Made by a program: the position numbers and the translations under genes. Positions 42,609 through 51,010 of a DNA stretch of 64,000 bases are shown here, piece after piece. How positions within the stretch are numbered: position 1 is the first letter of the stretch; each line of letters starts with the position of its first letter. The notes below the pieces were generated by a model. It ran no database searches. It was not told where the DNA came from and saw only the letters and a list, made by a program, of their open reading frames with translations. Source of the stretch: Cytobacillus kochii (GTDB lineage Bacteria; Bacillota; Bacilli; Bacillales; Cytobacillaceae); the NCBI RefSeq assembly GCF_020171845.1, contig NZ_JAIVAM010000004.1, forward strand, positions 310,001-374,000. Reading direction: 5' to 3'.

Positions 42609-43517
42609 TTATTTATAAAGTTTCACTGCCCCCTCCAAAAACTTTACATATTTCACAATAAATGCTTTTGGTTTTAAAATCTTAACTTTATTACCAAATC
42701 CGGCCAAAAATTGATAAGCATATTGATTCTCAGGCAATTCAATTGTTGCAACGTAACTTGTTCCAGCTTCTTTCTTAACGGCATCTTTCCCATATCTATC
42801 GATAAATTGATCCCTTACAGCAACATCTATTGATAGATGTACATTAACCATTGTTTTTTCTTTATTGTGTTGTCTTTCATGTTTGTATTCCTGATTAATT
42901 CTTGCATCAAAATAACCGCCTTTTTGGATGTTTAATATCCTCGTCAACTTAAATGTTCGATAGTCTTTCCGTTCTAAGTTATAGCCAAAAAGATACCAAT
43001 GCATTTCACTTAAATGTAGTCTATAAGGTTCTACCACCCTATAAGTTATGTTTCCTATTTGGTCAACATACTCAAACTTTAATAACCGATTATTATTAAT
43101 TGCTTGCTCAATAAATAAAATATCTGCTTTAGATTGCCTTCTCCCAACCCAATCATAGAAAGATAGATTAAGATTTGGAGAAATATCTGTGCTGGTCATT
43201 CCTCTAATTTTTTGAATAGTCGTTTGAATTTCTTGATTTGTAATCAGTCCCTCAAAGCCTGCTAAAGCTATAAGTATATTTTCTATATCCTTGTGATTTA
43301 GTAAACGTTTATCAAATTTATACTCTTCCATTAGCGCATATCCCCCTTCAACACCATATTTCGCATAAATAGGGATTTTTGCATAACTTAATGTTTCCAT
43401 ATCACGTTGAATCGTTCTTCTCGTCACATGAAAAAGCTGACTAAATTCTGAAGCCGATACAACTTCCTTTTGTAACAAAATCATTACTATCGAGATAAGT
43501 CGCTCAATTTTCTTCAT
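42609..43517 (-). CDS. HTH plus WYL-domain regulator (YafY type)
   Basis: 302 residues. DeoR-like winged helix 1-60 (FSQLFHVTRRTIQRDMETL), then a WYL domain (about 140-210, with RVVEPYRLHLSEMHWYLFGY and DYRTFKLTRILNI) and a C-terminal WCX-like extension. WYL proteins bind nucleic acid ligands or small effectors and regulate neighbours. Divergent from the PhnB-like gene, sharing a perfect palindrome at 43534-43549. Confidence 0.87.
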   Translation of the reverse strand: MKKIERLISIVMILLQKEVVSASEFSQLFHVTRRTIQRDMETLSYAKIPIYAKYGVEGGYALMEEYKFDKRLLNHKDIENILIALAGFEGLITNQEIQTTIQKIRGMTSTDISPNLNLSFYDWVGRRQSKADILFIEQAINNNRLLKFEYVDQIGNITYRVVEPYRLHLSEMHWYLFGYNLERKDYRTFKLTRILNIQKGGYFDARINQEYKHERQHNKEKTMVNVHLSIDVAVRDQFIDRYGKDAVKKEAGTSYVATIELPENQYAYQFLAGFGNKVKILKPKAFIVKYVKFLEGAVKLYK

Positions 43518-43533
43518 ATTCTCCTCCGATATA

Positions 43534-43549
43534 CGACATACATATGTCG
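43534..43549. promoter_or_regulatory. palindromic operator candidate
   Basis: CGACATACATATGTCG, 7-base arms with a 2-base centre, in the 76-base spacer between the WYL regulator and the PhnB-like gene. A likely site for that regulator. Confidence 0.55.
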
Positions 43550-43593
43550 CTTATGTACTATTATACTTCAAATATGAAAAGGAGGAATAAAAT

Positions 43594-44049
43594 ATGAAAG
43601 CAATAAATTATCTACAATTTGATGGAAAAGCAGAAGAAGCATTGGCCTTTTATGCAAAGGCATTATCAGCAACTAGCAAAAAAATAGTAAAATTTGGCGA
43701 CTTCGGTCAAAATCCCAATGCCCCATTAACAAAAAAAGAACAAAATATGATTATGGAATCTCGTATGGAGTTTTCGGAGAATATTTTAATGATCTCTGAT
43801 GTTCCGCCTTTTATGCAATCTGTCACAGGTGATATCACAAATGGTAATACCCTCTTAATTAGTATTATTGACGCTGATCCCGAAATAAATGAACAATATT
43901 TCGAAAGCCTTTCAGAAGGTGGTACTGTGATTATGCCGATTTCTTCTACGCCATGGTCAGCAAGTTTTGGAATGTTAGTCGATAGATTTGGGGTAATGTG
44001 GAAGTTTAATAGTGAGGCAAGTAAATTTATAGATGGTTATGTAGATTAA
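43594..44049 (+). CDS. PhnB-like VOC-family protein
   Basis: 151 residues, glyoxalase/VOC fold of the PhnB or 3-demethylubiquinone-9 methyltransferase-like branch: INYLQFDGKAEEALAFYAKA at the start and ISSTPWSASFGMLVDRFGVM with WKFN at the end. Members are small metal-binding or ligand-binding proteins, often of unknown substrate. AAAGGAGG site before ATG. Divergent WYL regulator suggests inducible expression. Confidence 0.87.
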   Translation: MKAINYLQFDGKAEEALAFYAKALSATSKKIVKFGDFGQNPNAPLTKKEQNMIMESRMEFSENILMISDVPPFMQSVTGDITNGNTLLISIIDADPEINEQYFESLSEGGTVIMPISSTPWSASFGMLVDRFGVMWKFNSEASKFIDGYVD

Positions 44050-44117
44050 TCTTCTATTATTGGGGATTTCTCCAACCTTTTTGGCGTAACACCCAGACTA
44101 AACAGAATAGACAAACT

Positions 44118-44165
44118 AGCCTCTGAGATTTCCTATATTATTTGGAAATTTCGGGGCTTGTTTTA
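44118..44165 (+). terminator. terminator after PhnB-like gene
   Basis: AGCCTCTGAGATTTCC with GGAAATTTCGGGGCT, several G-T pairs, followed by TGTTTTATTT. Confidence 0.6.
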
Positions 44166-44595
44166 TTTCTATGATTAGATATTTAATAAGAAATATTGAT
44201 ATAAAAGAAAATTGGTAATCTCTTTTAAAAAATTCCGATAAATATTTTTCTTTTTCTCCTCTTCTTTAATCAAAACAATCCCCTCATTTCGTTAGTTTGC
44301 TTTAAGACAGTGTCATAGTGTCTTATAGAGATAGAGAAGAGTATGTTTAAACAGATTCATTGATGGCCAAACTTTTAGTAAAAGAGATTTGGGGAGGAAA
44401 AGCTGAATGAAATTGACCAAAAAAGAAGCGGAATGACCGCCACTTTAAGGTAGTTTTTCCCTTTAATGAAACCTTTCCTACAATTGTTTCGTAATAATTA
44501 TAAAAGGCTTGTTACTGTTAAAACGTAGATTTCTCAATGGCTTTGCGGAAAATGAGTAAACAATCAGGGCGGTTTCCAAAAAGGAGGGGTACTGA
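44166..44595. other. intergenic, no clear gene
   Basis: A GGGGAGGAAAAG site at 44390-44402 precedes only a 9-codon frame, followed by a weak hairpin (GCCACTTTAAGGTAG) and T5. It may be a leader peptide or a degraded gene; nothing firmer. Confidence 0.35.
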
Positions 44596-44676
44596 ATGGC
44601 TTATATTGGAGTAGCATTTGCTTTAGCCGTAGCTATTTGGATAGGTTGGAAAGAAGACAAAAAGAGAAAAGATTGA
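44596..44676 (+). CDS. 26-residue single-helix membrane peptide
   Basis: AYIGVAFALAVAIWIGWKED then KKRKD, a single hydrophobic helix of about 17 residues with a strongly basic tail. An AAGGAGGGG site precedes ATG, and a strong terminator follows at 44771. Complete signals on both sides argue that the peptide is made. It could be a type I toxin-like or regulatory membrane peptide; there is no direct evidence for either. Confidence 0.6.
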   Translation: MAYIGVAFALAVAIWIGWKEDKKRKD

Positions 44677-44770
44677 ATAATAATGATAAACAAATGGGGG
44701 CTTGGCAATTAATAGAAGTTTTTCATTTGTATTTAGTGAAAATCACCCCAAACGACTGTTAGTTGATTAA

Positions 44771-44793
44771 CCACCTTAAGGTGGCTTTTTTTT
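44771..44793 (+). terminator. intrinsic terminator
   Basis: CCACCTTAAGGTGG palindrome followed by T8. Confidence 0.85.
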
Positions 44794-45049
44794 AAGAAAA
44801 AAGGCAGTAAATGGGGGAGGTTGACCAAGGTTTTATTTATGTTTTCATTCGTTGTTTAAAAAGAACGAATCGTGCTTTTTCACTGTTTCTTAATATGTAT
44901 AATATACTAGGCCAACAAAAGTGCAAAGAAAAAGCCAGATTCCACATGGGTTCTGGTTTTTGTAACTGCCAATATTGTGACGTTATGTCTACTAGATTGT
45001 ATAGGTGCTGTATATTTATTTGTCAAGAAATACTCTTGTTTTATTAGAA

Positions 45050-45310
45050 TCAGATGCTATGTAAAATGTAATAAAATATAATCGATAAACATAATAAAAT
45101 AATAAGGATAATTTGAATGCAACCTCCAATTATACTAAGGATTCTACCCCTTGATGCCCATTTAGTTTCTTCAATGTATTCCCTGTCTTTCATTACCTTT
45201 GAAGAAGTCAAAATCCCGAATACTCCAACTATAATCCCGATATATGGTAATAATATAGACGTTACTCCTAATATCATGGGTAAACGACTTTGTTTAAATG
45301 TAGAATCCAA
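45050..45310 (-). CDS. DUF4190-like two-helix membrane protein
   Basis: 86 residues from a TTG start that follows GGAGGAAC by 5 bases. Two hydrophobic segments (about 13-35 LGVTSILLPYIGIIVGVFGI and 60-83 IIGGCIQIILIILLCLSII) are separated by a charged loop. The LGxxSIxLPxxGxxxGxxGI pattern fits DUF4190. Function unknown. Confidence 0.7.
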   Translation of the reverse strand: MDSTFKQSRLPMILGVTSILLPYIGIIVGVFGILTSSKVMKDREYIEETKWASRGRILSIIGGCIQIILIILLCLSIIFYYILHSI

Positions 45311-45429
45311 AAATAGTTCCTCCTATAGAATAATAATTTTATTCATTTTATTCCACTCTAATTGGATTAATACGAGTTTATTATAAAAAGTAACCATCCA
45401 ATTAAGATTACTAGAGGAGAAAAAATCAT

Positions 45430-45516
45430 ATGATTTGGATTTTAGAAGTCGTAGCAACAATATTGGATGGTCTTTTATCAATAAGGGATTTTTTGAAAAA
45501 TAACAAAAAAAAGTAG
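45430..45516 (+). CDS. 28-residue amphipathic peptide
   Basis: IWILEVVATILDGLLSIRDF then LKNNKKK, with an AGAGGAG site 9 bases before ATG. On a helical wheel the hydrophobic residues (I, L, V, F) fall on one side with E, D, R on the other, and the tail is basic, like phenol-soluble modulins or delta-lysin-like peptides. A real product is plausible; activity is speculation. It is divergent from the DUF4190-like gene. Confidence 0.5.
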   Translation: MIWILEVVATILDGLLSIRDFLKNNKKK

Positions 45517-45530
45517 AAACTTAATCAATT

Positions 45531-45920
45531 TTATTGAGCTTTCACATTAAACACCATTGCCCAGGTTATGCTCAGGATGGTACCGTTTCCTTTATTATTC
45601 TTTTCAAGTCTACTTGCCACCAATTTTCCGTAGTTACTTACTACACTTGCAACAAAATCAAGTACAGGTATTTTTAAGATTCTCAAAATAGTTGAACTAG
45701 ATTTTACATCTTTATCAAACTCCCTTAATTGATCTATTGCATTTACAGTATCCCTATTATTTAAATATCGTGTATATCCCCCACCAGTGTTTAACAGTTT
45801 TTGTTACTCCTTGTACTTCTACATTTTGAATTATTGTTTATCCGATAAAATAGTTATAATTCCTTGTTCAGCTTCTTGATTCAATTCATTTAAGCGTACT
45901 TCTGAATTATCTAAGTTATA
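45531..45920 (-). pseudogene. secreted protein relic with HWWG motif, multiple frameshifts
   Basis: Three consecutive frames read like one protein: NSEVRLNELNQEAEQGIITI, then IIQNVEVQGVTKTVKHWWG, then YTRYLNNRDTVNAIDQLREF and on to TILSITWAMVFNVKAQ-stop. One A added near 45840 and one G removed from the G5 tract near 45783 restore continuity. No start or signal peptide is left. I recall Bacillus exported proteins with a TKTVKHWWG segment and an FNVKAQ-like ending, without known function. Confidence 0.6.
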
Positions 45921-45988
45921 TTATTGTAATTAAATGGATTTTTTAAGCTCATATAAAAAAAGAGCATGTACTAAGATAGTTTTTTGCT

Positions 45989-46159
45989 TTAGAGTTGCTG
46001 TTCTGTTCGCTTTACTTCTCTTTTATCTTCTTCTTCTAACGCTTTCCCCTTTTTTGAATCAATAATTTTTTGAATCAATAAAATGATAATAGTGAAGATA
46101 ATTATACAAAATACAATACCGATGTTCGAAAATGAGATACCGTCTAATCTATTATCCAA
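45989..46159 (-). CDS. possible single-pass membrane protein
   Basis: 56 codons from TTG: short polar start, one long hydrophobic helix (IGIVFCIIIFTIIILLI), then an acidic/basic tail (SKKGKALEEEDKREVKR). The topology is coherent, but no ribosome site precedes the TTG, so it may be a truncated gene. Confidence 0.4.
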   Translation of the reverse strand: MDNRLDGISFSNIGIVFCIIIFTIIILLIQKIIDSKKGKALEEEDKREVKRTEQQL

Positions 46160-46437
46160 TCATAAAATATAAGCAGAAAATAAAATAATGAAGGTGCCTA
46201 TTAAATGAAAGAACTCGTTGCTTTTGAATTTTCTATACGAATATCATATAGAAATGAGATCCATTCATAAAGGAATAACCATAAAAAAATACATACGGAA
46301 CTTTTGAACTTGATATGGGTTAGCGACTACCTATTAAAAGTCTCTGAAATCATTATTTCAATTAGTAGCAAAAACCAGCTAATCCCTAGACAGTACATTA
46401 GCTGGTTTTTGTTATAAATACATAGATGTAAAAAGAG

Positions 46438-46485
46438 CACACTCCTTCCTCCGAAAAAGCGCCTTATTCTCTAATAAGAACTAAA
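46438..46485 (-). repeat. possible outlying array-type repeat
   Basis: Gene-strand TTAGAGAATAAGGCGCTTTTTC followed by GTGTGCTCTTTTTAC. Box-A-like GGCGC next to a terminator-like end, directly after the DinB gene stop. The only clear relative of the array repeats outside 5-17 kb apart from 21.2 kb. Confidence 0.45.
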
Positions 46486-46489
46486 TTTA

Positions 46490-46948
46490 TCAATTGTTAT
46501 TTTTAATTAAAATTTGATTGCGAATATGGTGTTCCATATGCGAAAGATAATCTTGAATAAGCCACTCGAGTGTCTTATGTTGATTATTGCCTATGTCACA
46601 AAGTTTAGATAGGCTTTCGCTAGGAACATTTTTAACAATAGTGAGAATTTGCTTATTTAATGTCTGAAAAAGGTTTACTATTTCACCCAGCGGTCTATCT
46701 TGATAATTCTGAACCTTTACCCAATGATCTTGATTATATGATTGAATAACATACATTTGTTCTTCATACTGAATTTTTATAAACCTTTCAATATTATTTA
46801 TCGCAGAGTCACATAAATGTCCTAAAATTTCTTTTTTAGACCATTTATTTGGTAATGGTCGATTAGAAATTTCTAATTCTGACATAGAATTGTACTCATC
46901 TGGCAATGTTTTTATCCAATGATTGATCCCCTCAACTACCTTTTGCAT
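46490..46948 (-). CDS. DinB/YfiT-type protein
   Basis: 152 residues from the ATG behind GGGGGAAG (11 upstream codons rejected). DinB-superfamily four-helix bundle with NKWSKKEILGHLCDSAINN and LSHMEHHIRNQI; the His residues of these segments form the usual metal site (one near 43, two near 143-147). Such proteins act as metal-dependent thiol transferases or hydrolases. The repeat downstream hints at cassette ancestry. Confidence 0.82.
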   Translation of the reverse strand: MQKVVEGINHWIKTLPDEYNSMSELEISNRPLPNKWSKKEILGHLCDSAINNIERFIKIQYEEQMYVIQSYNQDHWVKVQNYQDRPLGEIVNLFQTLNKQILTIVKNVPSESLSKLCDIGNNQHKTLEWLIQDYLSHMEHHIRNQILIKNNN

Positions 46949-47002
46949 ATTTCTCTTCCCCCTAAAATTTTTATAAGACAAATATTCAACTGTACTGGAG
47001 GT

Positions 47003-47380
47003 CTATCCTTTTGAAGTTACCCGTATATAATATCCATCTGGGTCAATGACTCTAAAATCAGTTGCCCCCCAACTTTGGTGTTTAATAGGAGATTCTATGA
47101 CTTTTGGTGCGACTTTTGTGATTTGCTCGTAATGATCATTGACGTCATCCACACTTAGAATCAACTCAACGCCCACTCCCTTATTTGCTAAATTCCTTTT
47201 TCTGAAGTAATGGTCCCCGTCTAGAATGGATTCTCCTGTGAGTAAGAGAAAAGTATCCTCATTCTTAAACAAGGCACTATTCTCCCCTTGTTTCATAAGG
47301 CTACATCCTAATATTTCTTGATAAAAATGAATCGACTGGTGCATGTCTATTACAAATAATTCAATTTTGAAAGCCATCAA
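47003..47380 (-). CDS. VOC-family (glyoxalase-like) protein
   Basis: 125 residues, one VOC module: KIELFVIDMHQSIHFYQEIL at the start and WGATDFRVIDPDGYYIRVTS at the end, the standard beta-alpha-beta-beta-beta layout. The Glu/His metal positions are partly visible. Related to glyoxalase or bleomycin-resistance proteins; substrate unknown. It overlaps the upstream NUDIX gene by 4 bases, so the two are co-translated. Confidence 0.85.
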   Translation of the reverse strand: MMAFKIELFVIDMHQSIHFYQEILGCSLMKQGENSALFKNEDTFLLLTGESILDGDHYFRKRNLANKGVGVELILSVDDVNDHYEQITKVAPKVIESPIKHQSWGATDFRVIDPDGYYIRVTSKG

Positions 47381-48015
47381 CTACCTCCTTTATTTACTAG
47401 CAATGGTTGAATCAGTCTTATGACATCTTGATAAAACGAAGGCGGATGCGGAACAAAGTGTGCTTGAGTGATATTAGTGTTCAGCTCATCACTTTGCCTA
47501 GGATCTAAGATAGATCGGTCTATAATAGGAATCGTATCTTGTTCCCCCACCCATAATCGGCAAAAATCAGTCCATTTCACTTTAACCAAGCCGGCTACTT
47601 CTTCTTCTTGAAGAGAAAATTGATCCCAGTTGAATAATCCACGATATAAAAAAACATGTGCATGCTCTCTATCTTTCATCTTTTCGGTTTCTATGGCATA
47701 GCGAAGCATACCAATTGAGGAAAGTTGTTTTATAGAGACATTGATGCCTAGCTCTTCCTCTACTTCCCTAACTCCATCTTCAATGGTTTCATCCGCTAAT
47801 AAATGCCCTGCAGCAGTAATATCTAGCAAATTAGGATAATCTTTCTTTTGCGCACTTCTGATCTGTAAAATGAGGTAGTCTGTTTCTCCTTCCTGACTTA
47901 GTAGCCAACAATGAAAGACTTCATGCCAATAGCCATTGTCGTGCGCGTCGTCTCTTGTTGCTATACCAATTTCGTTATATTGTTCATCAAAGATTTTCAA
48001 GAATTCTTTAGTCAT
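47377..48015 (-). CDS. NUDIX hydrolase, IPP-isomerase-like subgroup
   Basis: 212 residues. Canonical Nudix box GHLLADETIEDGVREVEEEL near residues 75-96, preceded by GYWHEVFHCWLLSQ, as in YfcD/IDI-like hydrolases. Longer C-terminal part after residue 130. Hydrolyses a nucleoside or isoprenoid diphosphate; the actual substrate is not evident. Part of a dense minus-strand cluster (DinB, VOC, two NUDIX, two unknowns). Confidence 0.85.
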   Translation of the reverse strand: MTKEFLKIFDEQYNEIGIATRDDAHDNGYWHEVFHCWLLSQEGETDYLILQIRSAQKKDYPNLLDITAAGHLLADETIEDGVREVEEELGINVSIKQLSSIGMLRYAIETEKMKDREHAHVFLYRGLFNWDQFSLQEEEVAGLVKVKWTDFCRLWVGEQDTIPIIDRSILDPRQSDELNTNITQAHFVPHPPSFYQDVIRLIQPLLVNKGGS

Positions 48016-48030
48016 GTATGCCGTCCTTTC

Positions 48031-48525
48031 CTACAACCAATCTTCTAGTACACTCCAAGTAATAGTGGGTTTGCCGTTGTCTGATTTCATTGTGCCGGTA
48101 TAGATTAATTCATTTTCCAGGTGTTCATTATAATGACTGGCAATGGCCCTCGACGTTTCAGAAACGTTTTCCTTTTCCAAATTTTTCATCCTGATCCAGC
48201 ACAATTCTCCCTCCTCACCAGAAATAATTGGTCCATTCTCCTTTAAGCTTGCAAAGAAGACATATTGAACCCTTATCTCATTTTCATCTGCTTTTAATCT
48301 ATGGACAATATACCTTAACTGTAGTTTTTCTAAAATAAGTCCAGTCTCTTCCTGCACTTCTCTTATAATCGCTCGTTCTGGGTCATTTAGCTCATCTGGC
48401 TCCATATGACCACCGATTGGAACGAGTTTCCCTGGAAGAAATGCGTGCGTGGAAGGTTTTTGTAATAGTAAAACTTCACCATATCGATTGGTTAAAAACG
48501 CAACGGCCATTTGCCTTAACCTCAC
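48031..48525 (-). CDS. NUDIX hydrolase, paralogue of 13064-13582
   Basis: 164 residues; RLRQMAVAFLTNRYGEVLLL at the start and Nudix box GGHMEPDELNDPERAIIREV plus QEETGL, with the same two-residue insertion and the same VLEDWL ending as the array copy. Two related enzymes in one window, one in the array and one here, are consistent with exchange between array and chromosome. Only 15 bases separate it from the next NUDIX gene. Confidence 0.86.
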   Translation of the reverse strand: MRLRQMAVAFLTNRYGEVLLLQKPSTHAFLPGKLVPIGGHMEPDELNDPERAIIREVQEETGLILEKLQLRYIVHRLKADENEIRVQYVFFASLKENGPIISGEEGELCWIRMKNLEKENVSETSRAIASHYNEHLENELIYTGTMKSDNGKPTITWSVLEDWL

Positions 48526-48532
48526 TCAGTAA

Positions 48533-49309
48533 TCACTTCACTTCCCAATTGACTTTTATTCTCCCTTTTAAATCTGAACCGGTTACGAAAACACGATATT
48601 CACCTGTTGTATCTGCTGTAAAATAGATTCGAAAATTGTTCACGTCTTGATCGATTGCCTCTATCATCTGATAAGACACATCTTGATTTTTTTCGTCTAA
48701 AATATAATAACCATAGCCACCCTCATTTTCAGGTAAAAATTGAATGGTTATGTAGACTATCTCACCACGGGCAAGTGAAATAGGAATAGGTTGGATACCA
48801 TTAAAATGAGTAAATTGAGCAGAAAATGAGTTTTCTGACCTTTGATCATGCCAGTCTTTCTTCTCTGTATAGTCTATGTTGGATAATACAACTAACATGG
48901 GAAGAAGTAGAACAATTCCCCATAGCTTTTTATGATAGTGTTTCACGATTTTATAGCAAAAGAAAAAGATAACAGCTATAAATGCAGCGAATATACCTGC
49001 AAAAAAGGTAAAAAAGCTGATTCCCGTAAGAGGAAAGAAAGCTATAAAGCCAGCGACTGTATAAATTATGGCCTGAGCTGATATGGATAAAGATAATTTA
49101 ATCGAAAACCCGTCAATGACCACAGCAGCAAGTAGAGCATAAATGATGCAGTAAAGATAAACCCATGACTGATATGACTGCTTCCATGCATATAAATCAA
49201 AACCAACACTACTTAGAAGGAAAACATTTAGTAGAATAAGTATGCAAGTGAGTGTAGTTAATAGATTCATTATATATGATAGAATGGATTGGTTTTTATC
49301 CGTGTTCAT
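48533..49309 (-). CDS. membrane protein with C-terminal extracytoplasmic domain
   Basis: 258 residues from ATG behind AGGAGTTG. Four to five helices (LLTTLTCILILLNVFLLSS to WGIVLLLPMLVVLSN) are followed by about 110 residues outside the membrane with beta character (GYGYYILDEKNQ, IYFTADTTGEYRVFVTG), resembling a jelly-roll or pre-peptidase C-terminal domain. No family recognised. Located between two enzymes of the cluster. Confidence 0.72.
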   Translation of the reverse strand: MNTDKNQSILSYIMNLLTTLTCILILLNVFLLSSVGFDLYAWKQSYQSWVYLYCIIYALLAAVVIDGFSIKLSLSISAQAIIYTVAGFIAFFPLTGISFFTFFAGIFAAFIAVIFFFCYKIVKHYHKKLWGIVLLLPMLVVLSNIDYTEKKDWHDQRSENSFSAQFTHFNGIQPIPISLARGEIVYITIQFLPENEGGYGYYILDEKNQDVSYQMIEAIDQDVNNFRIYFTADTTGEYRVFVTGSDLKGRIKVNWEVK

Positions 49310-49337
49310 ATGAACAACTCCTATGAAGCAAAAGATT

Positions 49338-50225
49338 TTATTGAAAGATCTGTAATTTCTGCTGATTATTAATGGCAATAATGCCTATCCATTGTTGTTT
49401 AGCTACAGCAAAATTCAACTGATCGTCTCCCCAATCCCAAGAAGGGTTCCATACCCCCTCCGTTGTAATTGTTTTATGTAAGTAAACAATATTTTCTTCT
49501 ACAAGATTGCGATATTGATGATATAGAAGTTCCTCTTGATTATGAATTAAATCTAGTGGTAGTGCGCCATAACTTTTCCCCCATGTATCTGGTAATTTGT
49601 TCATCGCTCGCTCTGCTAGTTGATGGATTTTAGCAAGCACTTTTTTGGAATCACCCATTTTGTCCTGTAATAAGTTAGCTGCCTTCTGATAATTATTAAT
49701 CTCATGAAATCCCATGTCTTCCGCTTGCTGCAGATAGGTGAAGGCTTTTTCAATTACTTGCCATCCCAACTTATTTGCTTCACTCTCCTCGTTCGACCAA
49801 TGTATCAAATAGGCAGCTAATTCAACTGATGGATTATACATCCACGTAGATTGAACATCTTTTGTATAGTGCCAATGAGGGGCATGGGGATAAAGGTTAT
49901 GTTCTGGTGTTACTGTGAGCCAAAGTTCCGCTTCTCTATTATAAGAAAGTAATAAATAGTTGACGAGATTCCTTACTATCTTTTCATCCTTAGTCGCATT
50001 CACTTCTATTAATTGTTGGCACGCTGACCATGTAGCAATAGCCGAAGAATCTGGCAGCCAGAAATCGGGTTCCAATCCATTACCGAAACCTCCATCTTCG
50101 TTTTGGTAGGACGCTAAATACTGAATGACCCTTTCTCGTGACCCTCCATCAAATAGGTATTCCCATCGTGCCAATTCAAGTGGTCGAGCATTACGCTGCA
50201 TCCAAATCTTCGTTTTTTTATTCAT
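49338..50225 (-). CDS. terpenoid-cyclase/prenyltransferase-fold protein
   Basis: 295 residues, all-helical. NEDGGFGNGLEPDFWLPDSS near residue 42 is the QDxDGGFxxG-type signature of alpha/alpha-toroid proteins, and a similar pattern recurs at EGVWNPSWDWGDD near 268. No DxDD cyclase motif is obvious, so catalysis is not implied. Bacillaceae homologues are usually annotated only by fold. GGAGG site before ATG. Confidence 0.7.
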   Translation of the reverse strand: MNKKTKIWMQRNARPLELARWEYLFDGGSRERVIQYLASYQNEDGGFGNGLEPDFWLPDSSAIATWSACQQLIEVNATKDEKIVRNLVNYLLLSYNREAELWLTVTPEHNLYPHAPHWHYTKDVQSTWMYNPSVELAAYLIHWSNEESEANKLGWQVIEKAFTYLQQAEDMGFHEINNYQKAANLLQDKMGDSKKVLAKIHQLAERAMNKLPDTWGKSYGALPLDLIHNQEELLYHQYRNLVEENIVYLHKTITTEGVWNPSWDWGDDQLNFAVAKQQWIGIIAINNQQKLQIFQ

Positions 50226-50238
50226 CCTGTCTCCTCCT

Positions 50239-50430
50239 TAATCATAGCGTCTTGAATAGAGCTCGTTAGTCAAGATTAGAAAACTGACCACGGCTACTGG
50301 CATATCTTGATGAGAGCTGTTTAAACTTTGTTCACCGTTTTCTATTGCCTCTTTTCCTTCTGCCATTGTTTCATCTAAGGAACTAGATGAAGAATCATTA
50401 TATTCACTAAACGCGTCAGCAATATATCGT
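50239..50430 (-). pseudogene. coding remnant, unknown
   Basis: An open stretch without a start codon reads HYSRYIADAFSEYNDSSSSS... to QDMPVAVVSFLILTNELYSR with RYD-stop, ending just before the toroid-protein gene. Codon-like composition and a hydrophobic end suggest the 3' part of a lost gene. Confidence 0.3.
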
Positions 50431-50566
50431 GAATAATGAAAGCACCACTAATATTCGATATCATTTTGCGCCTTATCACTCATTCTTTTGCTTAAGCTTC
50501 ATAGATAGTAGAAACCTTCCATATAATTATAGAAGAATACATTCTAACTTAGGAGGTCAATTTTCA

Positions 50567-50746
50567 ATGAATTTGTTAGGTATGATTACTTTTCTCTTAT
50601 TAATTATTGCTGTTGATTATTTTTACTTTGATAGGGATAGAAAAAGATGGGGTTGGTTGAAAGGTGCAAGTCGCGCAAAGAAAGCAATTTGCATATCCTC
50701 TATCCTTCTACTTTCTATCATATCTTATCTAGGTTTAAGTATGTGA
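50567..50746 (+). CDS. small two-helix membrane protein
   Basis: 59 residues (NLLGMITFLLLIIAVDYFYF, then DRDRKRWGWLKGASRAKKAI, CISSILLLSIISYLGLSM), two helices joined by a strongly basic loop. TAGGAGGTC site 8 bases before ATG. No family known. Stands alone. Confidence 0.7.
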   Translation: MNLLGMITFLLLIIAVDYFYFDRDRKRWGWLKGASRAKKAICISSILLLSIISYLGLSM

Positions 50747-51010
50747 TATTCCCTCTGAAAATTCTTATAATTTTTGTTACTTTTGTAATAAAAGAACAGG
50801 CATTTTTTCCTCTTTAATATGAAAAGAATGGCTAATCTCTTGTTTTGCTGGTATCATATGTAAATAGTTAAAATTTTTATTGATTTTTCAATTTGATTAC
50901 ATCTCATAATTGGAGGGTCAATTGGTTTCTTTTTAGCCAAACATACTATATAATGCGCACTAGATGATTTTAATCAAAAAATCATTCTGCTTGCAGGAAG
51001 GAGATTGATT

